Positions 37,884 through 46,534 of a stretch of 64,000 nt of DNA are shown piece by piece. The notes under the pieces were generated by a model. That model made no database searches. It worked only from the letters and a program-made list of their open reading frames with translations, and was not told the DNA's origin. Both the position numbers and the translations under genes were made by a program. This stretch comes from Streptomyces sp. NRRL S-646 (lineage in GTDB: Bacteria; Actinomycetota; Actinomycetes; Streptomycetales; Streptomycetaceae). Numbering within the stretch: the stretch's first letter is position 1; each line of letters starts with the position of its first letter. The DNA lies in assembly GCF_000720765.1 (NCBI RefSeq), contig NZ_JODC01000005.1, forward strand, positions 558,001 to 622,000, given 5' to 3'.

Positions 37884-38555
37884 TCAGTCGGGCATCTCGG
37901 CCTCGCCGAACAGGTGCCGCACCGTCGAGCGGTAGTTGGTGCGCACATGGGCGAGGGCGTGCGTGCGGGCGCGGTCCGGGTCTCCGGAGGCAATCGCCTC
38001 GTACAACTCGCGGTGTTCCACGAGGAGTTGCGGCCACTCCTCGTTCCGCCGGGTCATCCACCGCAGTCGCCCGGCGACCGGTTCCAGGGCTTCGGTCAGC
38101 AGGCTGTTGCCTGCCATCGCCACGATGCGGTCGTGCAGGCGGCTGTTGACGTCCGTGATCACTTCCGCGTCCCCCGCCTCGGTCGCGGTGGCCGCGAGGT
38201 CGAGCAGCGACTGGACCTCGGCCAGGTCCTCCGGAGTGGCGCGGGCGGCGGCGAGCCCGGCGGCGTACACCTCCAGGGCCTCGCGCAGTTCGAAGAGCTC
38301 CTGGACGTCGTGCGGGGTGAGACGGCGTACGACCGTGCGGCGCGGCGTCTCGAAGTGGACGAACCCCTCGGCGACCAGAGCGCGGATCGCCTCGCGGACC
38401 GGCACCCGGGAGACCCCGAGCCGTTCGGCGAGTTCCCGCTCGACCAGCCGGTCACCAGGGCGGAGGCTGCCCGCGATGATCTCCTGCCGCAGACTCGCCA
38501 GGACCCGCTCGCGGACCGCGCCCAGGGGTTCGATCTTCGTCGTCGTGGAACTCAT
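37884..38555 (-). CDS. GntR-family transcriptional regulator, FadR/FCD subfamily
   Basis: The 223-residue regulator has a winged HTH (about 12-80; ERVLASLRQEIIAGSLRPGD, RELAERLGVSRVPVREAIRAL) and a C-terminal all-helical FCD ligand domain with metal-binding-like Asp/His residues (DVNSRLHDRIV, VEHRELYEAI). It is divergent from the NCS1 permease operon, and a perfect palindrome fitting the GntR/FadR operator type lies between them. It likely represses that operon until an effector related to the transported compound binds. Confidence 0.92.
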   Translation of the reverse strand: MSSTTTKIEPLGAVRERVLASLRQEIIAGSLRPGDRLVERELAERLGVSRVPVREAIRALVAEGFVHFETPRRTVVRRLTPHDVQELFELREALEVYAAGLAAARATPEDLAEVQSLLDLAATATEAGDAEVITDVNSRLHDRIVAMAGNSLLTEALEPVAGRLRWMTRRNEEWPQLLVEHRELYEAIASGDPDRARTHALAHVRTNYRSTVRHLFGEAEMPD

Positions 38556-38646
38556 GAAGCCATCTTCTCCGACACCGGGGCTGTTTTACCGAGCGTTAAC
38601 AATGACGACATCGGCCGGAATGCTTGACGGCGGGACCATGTCCGCA

Positions 38647-38662
38647 GTTTGGTATACCAAAC
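38647..38662. promoter_or_regulatory. probable operator of the FadR-type regulator
   Basis: GTTTGGTATACCAAAC is a perfect 16-bp palindrome, AT-rich in a very GC-rich region. The core TGGTATACCA matches FCD-type GntR operators. It lies 43 bases upstream of the permease start and 92 bases upstream of the regulator start, well placed to control both divergent promoters. Confidence 0.8.
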
Positions 38663-38704
38663 GGCTGCCGTCTCCACCCTCCGCTCCCGTCCCATGGAGG
38701 CCCC

Positions 38705-40180
38705 GTGTCCCTCGCCGACCGTGCCGAAGCCACCGGCGCACCAGCATTCGTCCCCGATCCCCGGCTCACCAACGAAGACCTCGCGCCCGCAGAGAAGCGC
38801 AACTGGAAGGTCTTCGACCTCTTCGCCATGTGGATGTCCGACGTCCACAACCTCGGCAACTACACCTTCGCCGCCGGCCTGCTGGTGCTCGGCATGAACG
38901 TGTGGCAGGTCTTCACCTCCCTGCTCGTCGGCTTCGTGATCATCTACATCGGCATGAACTGGATGGGGAAGATCGGCCAGCGCCACGGCGTACCCTTCCC
39001 GGTCGTCAGCCGCATCAGCTTCGGCGTCTGGGGCGCCAACATCCCGGCCCTCATCCGGGCCGTGATCGCCATCATGTGGTACGGCATCCAGACCTACCTC
39101 GCCTCCGTCGCCGTCAACGTGATGCTGCTGGCCGCCTGGCCGGGCCTGGAGTCCTGGACGCACCACTCCTTCCTGGGTCTCAACGCGCTCGGCTGGGTGT
39201 CGTTCCTGTCGCTGTGGCTGATCCAGGCGCTGATCATCAGCCAGGGCATGGAGTCCGTGCGCAAGTTCCAGGACTTCTGCGGCCCGGCGATCTGGCTCGT
39301 CATGATCGCGCTGGCGATCTGGGTCCTGTCGAAGGCCGACTGGAGCATCTCGCTCACCTCCACCCCGCACCCGGTCTCGACCGGCGAGCAGTGGCGGCAG
39401 TGGTTCGGTGCGATCGGCCTGATCCTCGCCACCTACGGCACGCTCATGCTCAACTTCTGCGACTTCTCCCGCTTCGCACCTGACTACCGCACCGTCCGCC
39501 GCGGCAACTTCTGGGGCCTGCCCATCAACTCGACGGCCTTCGTGGTCGTGTCGGTGATCGTCACGGCCGGCTCGCTGAAGGTGTTCGGCCAGGCGATCAC
39601 GGACCCCGCCGAGCTGGTGGCGAAGGTGGGCAACACCTGGGTGCTGGTCGTGGCCGCGTGCACCTTCGCCGTCGCCACCATGGGCGTCAACATCGTCGCC
39701 AACTTCGTCTCACCGGCGTACGACCTGGCCAACGTCTGGCCGCAGAAGATCAGCTTCAAGGTCGGCGGCATGATCAGCACGGTGGCGGCCCTGGTCGTGA
39801 CTCCGTGGAACCTGTTCTCCAACCCCACGGTCGTCAACTACTTCCTCGGTGGCCTCGGCGCCTTCCTCGGCCCGCTGTTCGGCGTGATCATGGTCGACTA
39901 CTACCTCGTCAAGCGCGGCCGCGTCGACGTGGACGAGCTCTTCGACGCCCGCCCCGGCTCCCGCTACTACTACCGCAAGGGCGTCAACCCCAAGGCCCTG
40001 GCGGCGTTCCTGCCATCGGCGGCGGTCGCGGCGGTGCTCGCGCTGGTGAAGACCTTCAGCGACGTGGCCCCGTACTCCTGGTTCATCGGCACGGCCCTGG
40101 GCGCCGGCCTGTACCTGGTGATCTGCCGGTCCGAGCGAGCCACCGAACGCGCCACCGAGCCGACTGCCGTGGAGGTCTGA
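38705..40180 (+). CDS. NCS1-family nucleobase/ureide permease
   Basis: GTG 38705 follows GGAGG. The 491-residue protein has about twelve membrane helices. NCS1 features include the N-terminal NEDLAPAEKRNWKVFDLFAMW, DVHNLGNYTFAAGLL, PFPVVSRISFGVWGANIPAL and MLNFCDFSRFAPD. NCS1 carriers import cytosine, uracil, allantoin, hydantoins or thiamine with sodium or protons. The downstream racemase points to hydantoin or allantoin, but this is inference. First gene of a three-gene operon. Confidence 0.92.
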   Translation: MSLADRAEATGAPAFVPDPRLTNEDLAPAEKRNWKVFDLFAMWMSDVHNLGNYTFAAGLLVLGMNVWQVFTSLLVGFVIIYIGMNWMGKIGQRHGVPFPVVSRISFGVWGANIPALIRAVIAIMWYGIQTYLASVAVNVMLLAAWPGLESWTHHSFLGLNALGWVSFLSLWLIQALIISQGMESVRKFQDFCGPAIWLVMIALAIWVLSKADWSISLTSTPHPVSTGEQWRQWFGAIGLILATYGTLMLNFCDFSRFAPDYRTVRRGNFWGLPINSTAFVVVSVIVTAGSLKVFGQAITDPAELVAKVGNTWVLVVAACTFAVATMGVNIVANFVSPAYDLANVWPQKISFKVGGMISTVAALVVTPWNLFSNPTVVNYFLGGLGAFLGPLFGVIMVDYYLVKRGRVDVDELFDARPGSRYYYRKGVNPKALAAFLPSAAVAAVLALVKTFSDVAPYSWFIGTALGAGLYLVICRSERATERATEPTAVEV

Positions 40181-40185
40181 CGAGC

Positions 40186-40932
40186 GTGCGGATCGTCGTC
40201 ACCAACTGCAACACCACGCAGGAGATGACCGAGGAGATCGTACGAGGTGCCCGGGCCGCCGCAGGCCCGGGCACCACCGTGCTCGGTCTGACCCCCGCAT
40301 GGGGCCCGGAGTCGGCGGAGGGCTGGCTCGACAGCCATCTGTCGGCCACGGCCGTCATCGACCTGCTGCGCACGTACGAGGGCCCGTCGTACGACGCCGT
40401 CGTGATGGCCGGCTTCGGGGAGCACGGGCGGGAAGGCGTACGGGAGTTGGTCGACGTACCGGTCGTCGACATCACGGAGGCCGCGGCCCATCTGGCCTGC
40501 CTGCTGGGGCGCCGGTACGGGGTCGTGACGACGCTGGAGCGGTCGTGCGGCCAGATCGAGGACAGCCTCGAACTGGCGGGGGTCGGGCGCAACTGCGCCG
40601 CCGTCGTCGGGACCGGCCTGGGAGTCCTCGACCTGGGCGACGCGGACCGCACGGAGGCCGCTTTCCTGACGGCTGCCGAACGGGCACGGGAGGCCGGGGC
40701 CGAGGTCCTGGTGCTCGGGTGCGCCGGGATGACCGGACTGCAGCGGGTGGTGGGGGAGAAGCTCGGGCTGCCAGTGGTGGACGGGGTCGGGGCGGCCGTG
40801 AAACTGGCGGAGTCGCTGGTGGCGCTGAAACTGACGACCAGCCGGGCGGGGAGTTATGCGAAGCCGGTGCCGAAGAGGAGGACGTGGGGCGCACCCGACC
40901 GCACAACTCGCGATCACCGTCCCCGACAATGA
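40186..40932 (+). CDS. hydantoin/allantoin racemase-like protein (Asp/Glu racemase superfamily)
   Basis: GTG 40186 lies 5 bases after the permease stop. The 248-residue protein matches HyuE/allantoin racemases: VTNCNTTQEMTEEI at the start, YDAVVMAGFGEHG, TTLERS, and GCAGMTGLQ. The family uses two cysteines; the second is in GCAGMTG, but the position of the first (usually in an ACFGDPG-like motif) is Gly here. It may be a non-racemising relative or use another residue. The last 25 residues are a basic tail. Its TGA overlaps the next ATG. Confidence 0.85.
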   Translation: MRIVVTNCNTTQEMTEEIVRGARAAAGPGTTVLGLTPAWGPESAEGWLDSHLSATAVIDLLRTYEGPSYDAVVMAGFGEHGREGVRELVDVPVVDITEAAAHLACLLGRRYGVVTTLERSCGQIEDSLELAGVGRNCAAVVGTGLGVLDLGDADRTEAAFLTAAERAREAGAEVLVLGCAGMTGLQRVVGEKLGLPVVDGVGAAVKLAESLVALKLTTSRAGSYAKPVPKRRTWGAPDRTTRDHRPRQ

Positions 40933-41909
40933 GCGCCATGAACCTTCCTGACGGACTCCTCCCGGTCGCCGACGGACTCCACCTGTGGTCCCCGGGCCAC
41001 GCGGGCACCTGGGGCTTCGCGAACTGCCTGCTCATCACCTCCGGCGAGCAGGCGGCCCTGGTCGACACCCCCTACGACCAGCCGATGACCGAGGCCCTGC
41101 TCGCCGCGGCCCGCCCGGTCCTGCCCGCGGGCGCGGCAGCCGTGACGACGATCGTCAACACCCACGTCAACGGTGACCACACGTTCGGCAACGGCTGCTT
41201 CCCGGGTGCCGAGATCATCGCCACGAAGGCGAGCGCGGAGCACCTCTGCCGCGAACCCTCCCCGCAGCAGATGCACTTCCTCACCCACCAGACACCGGCC
41301 GACCAGCCGCTGGGCTGGTATGCGCGCGAGCACTTCGGCCGTTACACGTACGAGGGCGCGGAGGCCGTCCCGCCCACCACCACCTTCTCGGGCCGGCACG
41401 CCCTGACGGTGGGCGACATCGAGGCCGAACTGATCGAGGTGGGCCCCGCGCACTCGGCCGGTGACCTCATAGTCCACCTGCCCGGGCAGCGGGTCGTGTG
41501 CGCGGGGGACGTCCTGTTCGCCGACGACCACCCCGTCCACTGGGACGGCCCGCTCGCCCGGGTCGCCGCGGCCTGCGAGACGATCCTGGCCCTGGACCCC
41601 GAGGTGGTCATTCCCGGACACGGGCCGGTGATGAGCGTCGAGGACGTCCGCAGCTACGTCACCTACCTGCGGGAGCTGGAAGCCCTCGTCCACGCCCACC
41701 ATGCGGCCGGCGTCCCGGCGGGCGAGGCCGCCGCCGACATCCTCGCCTCCGGCTTCCACGACCACCTGGGCCTGCGCGAACGGATCGTGATCCTCACGGC
41801 GGTGGAGTACCGGCACCTCGACGGCGACGCCGGGGAAGTGGACGTCGTGGGGCTCGCGGCACAGGCGGCGGCATGGGCGTACCGGGACCACGGTCCTGGG
41901 AGGCCCTGA
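40929..41909 (+). CDS. MBL-fold metallo-hydrolase
   Basis: ATG 40929 overlaps the previous stop as ATGA, so the two genes are probably coupled. The 326-residue protein has a metallo-beta-lactamase domain: THVNGDHTFGN (the usual HxHxDH with the second His replaced by Asn), VGPAHSAGDLIVHLP, CAGDVLF and IPGHGP. Four of five typical ligands are visible. It probably hydrolyses a ring or ester related to the permease substrate; this is inferred only from position. The C-terminal 60 residues are helical. Confidence 0.87.
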   Translation: MSAMNLPDGLLPVADGLHLWSPGHAGTWGFANCLLITSGEQAALVDTPYDQPMTEALLAAARPVLPAGAAAVTTIVNTHVNGDHTFGNGCFPGAEIIATKASAEHLCREPSPQQMHFLTHQTPADQPLGWYAREHFGRYTYEGAEAVPPTTTFSGRHALTVGDIEAELIEVGPAHSAGDLIVHLPGQRVVCAGDVLFADDHPVHWDGPLARVAAACETILALDPEVVIPGHGPVMSVEDVRSYVTYLRELEALVHAHHAAGVPAGEAAADILASGFHDHLGLRERIVILTAVEYRHLDGDAGEVDVVGLAAQAAAWAYRDHGPGRP

Positions 41910-41942
41910 ACATCAAGGGCCTTCAAGGGTATTCAGGGGCGT

Positions 41943-42413
41943 TCATGGGCGCCACACGTACTGCACGTCCGGCTCCTGCTCCTCGTTCCCGCCGCCGTCG
42001 GTGTACTCGACGGCGACGAAGCCGTGCCGCTCGTAGAACCGGTGGGCCGGCTTGTTGACCTGGAAGGTCCACAGGCTGAGCCCGCCGGGACTCCGCTCCT
42101 TGGCGAGCGCGACGAAACGGTCACCGATGCCGCGCCCACGCCAGTCGGGACGCAGGTACAGCTGGGAGAGCTCGTCGCCGCGGAGCACCATCAAGCCGAC
42201 GATGCCACCCTCCGCTCCGGCATCTGCGACCCAGGTCTCGCGCAGGGGTACGACGACGTCCCGGAAGTAGTTGCGCACCTCGTCGGCGGAGCGGGGGCTG
42301 ACGACCGTGGGCAGGGCGGCGGCGAAGGAGGACAGCCAGACGTCGGCCGCGGCGGCGGCATCGGGGCCCGAGGCGGCTCGGCGGAGAGCTATGGGAAAGG
42401 CTTCGGAAGGCAA
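41943..42413 (-). CDS. GNAT family N-acetyltransferase
   Basis: TTG 42413 is the only start that includes the conserved first strand (FPIALRRAASG). The 156-residue GNAT shows acetyl-CoA motif A LYLRPDWRGRGIGDRFVALA and the C-terminal NKPAHRFYERHGF. It probably acetylates a small amine; the substrate is unknown. It lies 11 bases downstream of the hexapeptide gene and is likely co-transcribed. Confidence 0.87.
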   Translation of the reverse strand: MPSEAFPIALRRAASGPDAAAAADVWLSSFAAALPTVVSPRSADEVRNYFRDVVVPLRETWVADAGAEGGIVGLMVLRGDELSQLYLRPDWRGRGIGDRFVALAKERSPGGLSLWTFQVNKPAHRFYERHGFVAVEYTDGGGNEEQEPDVQYVWRP

Positions 42414-42424
42414 GTGCGATCCCG

Positions 42425-43024
42425 TCAGTCGTCGAGGGTGAGGTCGTGGTGATGGGCGCCGTAGTAGTCGACCTGGCGCGCCATGATGTCCCGCATGGAG
42501 GTGCCGCGCGGGACTCCGTAGAGCGTGCCGGGGAAGTCCAACTCCTGCTGCTCAGCCCATAGTTCGTCGTGCTCGCCGGGTGCGAAGAGCCGAGCGGTGG
42601 GCGTCCCGGCCGCGATCCAGCCGATGGGTACGACGGTGCCGGGCGGCAGCACCGAGTTGACGTGCAGCACGCTGTTGATCCGCAACTCGGAGCCGGCGCC
42701 CGCGACCGCCCCCGGGAAGACGGAGGCCCCGGTGGCGACGAACACCTCGTCCTCGATGGTCGCGCCGTTGACATGGGCGTGCGGTCCGACGAGCACGGCG
42801 TCACCGATGAAGGCGGGGTGGCCGGCCCGCCCACGCACCAGCGCGTTCTCCATGACGACGACGTCCGAGCCGACGCGGACCTCCCCGTCCTCGGCGGTGA
42901 GCACGGCACCGTGCAGCACCCTGGCCCGCTCGCCGAGGGTCACGGCACCGCACAGGACAGCTGACGGGGCGACGTACGCGGAATCGGAGACGACGGGACG
43001 CCGCCCGCGATGCTCGATCAACAT
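42425..43024 (-). CDS. gamma-carbonic-anhydrase-like hexapeptide-repeat protein
   Basis: ATG 43024 has AGAGG upstream. The 199-residue protein has left-handed beta-helix repeats (VAPSAVLCGAVTLGERARVLHG, VRVGSDVVVMENALVRG, AFIGDAVLVGPHAHVNG, IEDEVFVATGASVFPGAVAG). One metal-ligand-like His lies in GPHAHVNG; other gamma-CA ligands are not obvious, so carbonic anhydrase activity is doubtful. The C-terminal part ends in a His-rich segment (YYGAHHHDLTLDD). Confidence 0.82.
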   Translation of the reverse strand: MLIEHRGRRPVVSDSAYVAPSAVLCGAVTLGERARVLHGAVLTAEDGEVRVGSDVVVMENALVRGRAGHPAFIGDAVLVGPHAHVNGATIEDEVFVATGASVFPGAVAGAGSELRINSVLHVNSVLPPGTVVPIGWIAAGTPTARLFAPGEHDELWAEQQELDFPGTLYGVPRGTSMRDIMARQVDYYGAHHHDLTLDD

Positions 43025-43032
43025 GCGACCTC

Positions 43033-43449
43033 TTACGAGACTCGGGAAAGCTCGGGAACTACGGCGGTGGCTGTAATCTCCACCAGCTGCCCCGTGTACC
43101 CCAGACACGCCACGCCGATCAGCGTCGACGAGTGCGGCCCGACACTCAGCCCGGACGCCTCGACGACGTCCCAGACGGCGGAGAGCACGGCGGTCTCACT
43201 GCTGACGACGTACACGTCCGTGGCCACAACGTGGGACAAGTCGCTGCCGACCGCGTGCAGTTGCACCTCAAGATTGGCCAGCACCTGCTCGGCCTGCCGC
43301 ACCGGATCGCCCTCGCCGACCAGCTTTCCCTCGGCGTCGAGGGGGACGGAGCCGGCGAGGAACGCAAACTTGGTGCCGGCTTCGACGACGGAGGCGTGCG
43401 AGTAGCGGGGCGGCGGGAAGAGGGACGGGACGGTGACGCGACGGACCAT
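43033..43449 (-). CDS. RidA family protein (YjgF/UK114)
   Basis: ATG 43449 has GGGAG 8 bases upstream. The 138-residue protein shows the RidA fold signature: YSHASVVEAGTKFAFLAGSV, QVLANLEVQLHAVGSDLSHV, and VGPHSSTLIGVACLGYTGQL. RidA proteins hydrolyse reactive enamines/imines released by PLP enzymes; the key Arg of true RidA enzymes (usually in the ..R.A..V..LP segment) is not evident, so this is a divergent subfamily. It runs into the hexapeptide gene with 8 bases between them. Confidence 0.85.
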   Translation of the reverse strand: MVRRVTVPSLFPPPRYSHASVVEAGTKFAFLAGSVPLDAEGKLVGEGDPVRQAEQVLANLEVQLHAVGSDLSHVVATDVYVVSSETAVLSAVWDVVEASGLSVGPHSSTLIGVACLGYTGQLVEITATAVVPELSRVS

Positions 43450-43543
43450 GGGGTGGCTCCCGGAGTGGGCGACGGACAACTCACCGATGGTCCAGTCCGG
43501 CCGCAGGGAGCGCATCCGAATTTCCCCCAGAATCAGGTCGGGC

Positions 43544-43572
43544 CCCGGTCACGCGGAAACGCCGTGACCGGG
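43544..43572 (-). terminator. terminator downstream of the GNAT / IF-1 operon
   Basis: CCCGGTCACG at 43544-43553 pairs perfectly with CGTGACCGGG at 43563-43572. It follows the IF-1 paralogue stop in the direction of transcription. Confidence 0.78.
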
Positions 43573-43610
43573 ACCCCGGGATCAGCCACCGCGGAAGACG
43601 CCGGCCGTCG

Positions 43611-43835
43611 CTAGTTCCGGTACCGGAACACGATCCGGCCGCGCGTCAGGTCGTACGGCGGGAGTTCCACCAGTACCCGGTCCTCAAGCATGATCTTGAT
43701 GTAGTTCTTGCGGATCTTCCCGCTGATGTGCGCGAGCACCTGGTGGCCGTTTTCGAGCTCCACGGTGAACATGGCGCTTCGCAGACACTCGACGACCTTG
43801 CCCTCTACCTCGATGACGTTCTTGTTCTTCGTCAT
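43611..43835 (-). CDS. infA: translation initiation factor IF-1 paralogue
   Basis: ATG 43835 overlaps the stop of the preceding acetyltransferase (ATGA). The 74-residue protein is a single S1-like OB fold: [40 protein letters not shown] and [20 protein letters not shown]. The MTKNKN start and VIEVEG segment differ from what I recall of the canonical streptomycete IF-1 (73 residues, in the rpmJ-rpsM cluster), so this is probably the second copy. IF-1 binds the 30S A site during initiation. The coupling to an acetyltransferase gene is unusual. Confidence 0.9.
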   Translation of the reverse strand: MTKNKNVIEVEGKVVECLRSAMFTVELENGHQVLAHISGKIRKNYIKIMLEDRVLVELPPYDLTRGRIVFRYRN

Positions 43836-44623
43836 CGCACCAGCTCCAGATTGCTGCTCGCCGGCCGGGCGCCGATGCCCTCGAACAGCGCCGAGGCTGC
43901 TCGGTTGGACTCGTGGACTTCGGCCCACGCCGTGGCGAACCCGGAGCGGTGCAGCGTCCCCAGCGCGTGGGCCAGCAGCGCCCGCGCGATGCCGCGGCGC
44001 TGCTCGCCCGCCCGCACCGCGACCAGCCCGATGCGCGGCCGGATCACCGTCACCACCCGGATCAGACCCAGGTAGCGATCCGGCGCCGCGGCCACCGCGT
44101 ACTTCGACGGGTCGACGATGGTGTCCCCTTCGGGGCGGGGAATCACCTCCGCGGGCATCGACTGCCACCCGACGCTCGCCTCGACTTCGTCACGGATCGC
44201 GCGGTCCACCGCCCGTAGCAGGCCCTCGTCCACCTGGCCGGCGGGCACGATCGTCACGCCCGAGGGCGGCAGGACCGCTTCGAGCCCTGTGATCTGCGGG
44301 TCGGTCGGCACGACGTACTCCCACTCGCGGCGCCGGATCGTGAAACCCGCCCGCCGCCAGCCGGCCGTCAGTTCGACGTCGGCTTCGTCGACCACCGTGT
44401 ACAGCGGCGTCGGCAGTTGGGCCAGCATCGCCTCGGCGAGCCGGTCGAAGGTGGCGTCGTGCCAGGCGTCGATACTGACGAACAGGCGTCCGTCGGGCCT
44501 GCGCTGCGCATGCCCGCGGCCGACCACCAGGTCGTCCTCCAGTGCATGCCATTGCCTGTCCGCGACGCGCGTGATCACTACCGCGTTCTCGCCCAGGCCG
44601 GATGTGAAAGGCTTTGTGTTCAT
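43832..44623 (-). CDS. GNAT family N-acetyltransferase, coupled to infA paralogue
   Basis: ATG 44623 follows AGGGAG. The 263-residue protein has a divergent N-terminal half and a C-terminal GNAT domain with [22 protein letters not shown] (shortened) as the acetyl-CoA loop and [20 protein letters not shown]. The substrate is unknown. Since its stop overlaps the IF-1 start, both are made from one mRNA. A strong hairpin lies just before its ribosome-binding site. Confidence 0.86.
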   Translation of the reverse strand: MNTKPFTSGLGENAVVITRVADRQWHALEDDLVVGRGHAQRRPDGRLFVSIDAWHDATFDRLAEAMLAQLPTPLYTVVDEADVELTAGWRRAGFTIRRREWEYVVPTDPQITGLEAVLPPSGVTIVPAGQVDEGLLRAVDRAIRDEVEASVGWQSMPAEVIPRPEGDTIVDPSKYAVAAAPDRYLGLIRVVTVIRPRIGLVAVRAGEQRRGIARALLAHALGTLHRSGFATAWAEVHESNRAASALFEGIGARPASSNLELVR

Positions 44624-44635
44624 CGGAGTCTCCCT

Positions 44636-44666
44636 CCAGGAGTGCCTCGATCTCAGGCGCTCCTGG
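44636..44666 (-). promoter_or_regulatory. 5'-UTR hairpin next to the ribosome-binding site of the GNAT/infA operon
   Basis: CCAGGAGTGCCT at 44636-44647 pairs with AGGCGCTCCTGG at 44655-44666 (one G-U pair in the RNA) around a 7-nt loop. On the minus strand it ends immediately before the AGGGAG ribosome-binding site (about 44630-44635). It could affect ribosome access; no ligand or regulator is evident. Confidence 0.55.
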
Positions 44667-44817
44667 CGACACCGAACGTCAGCCGCCGGACCGTGACGGG
44701 TTGAGGGAGCACCCATGGGTAACTGTGTTCACGGGTCTCACCTCCATACGACGACTTCACGGTCCATCAGGAAAGTAACAGGGGGCTCGGCCTCGCTCAA
44801 ACCATTTCTTCGAGCTC

Positions 44818-45456
44818 TCAACTCGGTTCCGTGTCCGGGACGTGCAGCACCGCCGTTCCCTTCCGGTGCGCGAGGCGTTCGAGGGACCAGGTGGGGTGCT
44901 GCTGGAGCCAGCGGGCAACTATGACCTGCTCATCGGCGCGATCGTGGTCGTCGAGGAGGACCGCGGCTCCTGGGGTGAGGGCGTCGGCGAGCAGGGGGAC
45001 GGCCGGGTAGCGGGCGAGTGGCGCGGACCATCCGGGAGGGCCGTCCACGAACAGCAGGCCGCAACCCCTCAGATCGCGCCAGGCCGATTCGGCGTACCAG
45101 GGCCAGGTCTCGCCCTGGATGGTGAACCGCTCCAGCGGAGCAAGCCGCACCTCGGCGAAGTCACCGAGATCCAGGCGGTCGAGTCCCTGCGCGGTCTGTT
45201 CGTGATAGGCCGGATCGTGTTCCAGGCTGACAACGCGGCCTGGTATGCGGAAGGTGCGCAGGGCAGTCGCAAGCCACAACGTGGAGGTGCCGCTGCCCAG
45301 TTCGACGATGAGTGCGGGGCGCCGCGACCGTATCTGCTCCACGAGGTACAGCAGCAGATCGGGGGCTGCGGCCCAGTTGTCACCCGGTGGGATGGTGGCG
45401 GAGGGCTGGAGAGCCTGCTCCAACTGCGCAAGTACTCGTCCGTCTTCGGTCTGCAT
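44818..45456 (-). CDS. class I SAM-dependent methyltransferase-like protein
   Basis: ATG 45456 follows GAGGGG. The 212-residue protein has [13 protein letters not shown] as SAM motif [13 protein letters not shown] as the acidic ribose-binding strand, [10 protein letters not shown] and [13 protein letters not shown]. The DGPP and DDxxR pattern recalls class I methyltransferases of the 'FkbM/TylF-like' group acting on small molecules or sugars. No substrate can be assigned. It is divergent from the nucleotidyltransferase gene. Confidence 0.82.
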   Translation of the reverse strand: MQTEDGRVLAQLEQALQPSATIPPGDNWAAAPDLLLYLVEQIRSRRPALIVELGSGTSTLWLATALRTFRIPGRVVSLEHDPAYHEQTAQGLDRLDLGDFAEVRLAPLERFTIQGETWPWYAESAWRDLRGCGLLFVDGPPGWSAPLARYPAVPLLADALTPGAAVLLDDHDRADEQVIVARWLQQHPTWSLERLAHRKGTAVLHVPDTEPS

Positions 45457-45569
45457 GCTGTTCCCCTCGAGGGCGGTCGTCGTCGTACAGGGTGAGAGTG
45501 CCGTAGGCGCTGCGGCCGCTGCCCACGTCGATGAGGTGGTGTCGGTCACGCCCTGGCAGGATGGCCGGC

Positions 45570-46346
45570 ATGGTGGAGATGACCAGAGACGACCAGGAGT
45601 TCCTCGACACCGTCGCCGACCGCCTCGCCACCCTTCCTGCTGTCCGGGCCGTCGCCCTCGGCGGTTCCCGCGCTCAGGGCACGCACCGGCCCGACAGCGA
45701 CTGGGACCTGGCCGTCTACTACCGAGGGCCTTTCGACCCCGCCGACCTGCGTGCCCTCGGCTGGGAGGGTGAGGTCTCCGAAGTCGGGGGATGGGGCGGC
45801 GGTGTCTTCAACGGAGGTGCCTGGCTGACGATCGACGGGCGTCGCGTCGACGTCCACTACCGCGATCTCGATGTCGTCGAGCACGAGTTGGCGGAGGCGG
45901 AGGAGGGGCGGTTCCGGGTGGAACCGTTGATGTTCCATCTCGCCGGGATCCCGAGCTATCTGGTCGTCGCCGAACTGGCGGTCAATCGAGTGCTTCGGGG
46001 TGAGGCGCCCAGGCCGGCCGCGTATCCGGAGAAGCTGCGGGTCTCCGCCGCCAAGCGCTGGCGGGGCACCGCCCGGGTCACGCTCGCCTACGCGAAGGCC
46101 AACCACGCCCCACACGGCCGCCTCACCGAGGTCGCCGGGGCCGTCGCCACGGCGGCCGTACAGACCGGGCACGCCGTGCTGGCCGCACGAGGGGAGTGGG
46201 TGACGAATGAGAAGCGGTTGCTGGAGCGGGCCGGGCTGCGGGGGATCGATTCGGTACTCGAGCAGCTGGGCTCGGATCCTGAGGTGTTGATGCGGGTGAT
46301 CGTCGACGCGGAGGCGCTCTTCGAGTGTGCCCCTGTGGCCCCCTGA
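45570..46346 (+). CDS. nucleotidyltransferase-domain protein (DUF4037/MNT-like)
   Basis: ATG 45570 is used (GCAGG upstream); ATGs at 45561 and 45579 are alternatives. The 258-residue protein has the polymerase-beta-type nucleotidyltransferase signature [19 protein letters not shown] with metal-binding Asp residues in DSDWD and a third in [10 protein letters not shown] helical C-terminal domain (HEPN/KNTase-C-like) follows ([18 protein letters not shown]...). Relatives adenylylate antibiotics, proteins or RNA; the target here is unknown. Confidence 0.87.
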   Translation: MVEMTRDDQEFLDTVADRLATLPAVRAVALGGSRAQGTHRPDSDWDLAVYYRGPFDPADLRALGWEGEVSEVGGWGGGVFNGGAWLTIDGRRVDVHYRDLDVVEHELAEAEEGRFRVEPLMFHLAGIPSYLVVAELAVNRVLRGEAPRPAAYPEKLRVSAAKRWRGTARVTLAYAKANHAPHGRLTEVAGAVATAAVQTGHAVLAARGEWVTNEKRLLERAGLRGIDSVLEQLGSDPEVLMRVIVDAEALFECAPVAP

Positions 46347-46534
46347 TCTCGTACGCACGATCACCGCAGTGATCCAACCCAGCTGTCGCGGCTCACGTGC
46401 GCAGCGCGCTCACTCGGGCAGACGGTCCCTTCCGGGTTCGTCGCCGAGGCAGGCGTCCTGGCGGGCGCAACGTCCACCGATGGCGGCGAATAATCCTTCG
46501 AGAGACCCTAGTTGTCGCTGCTAACGTCCCGGAC

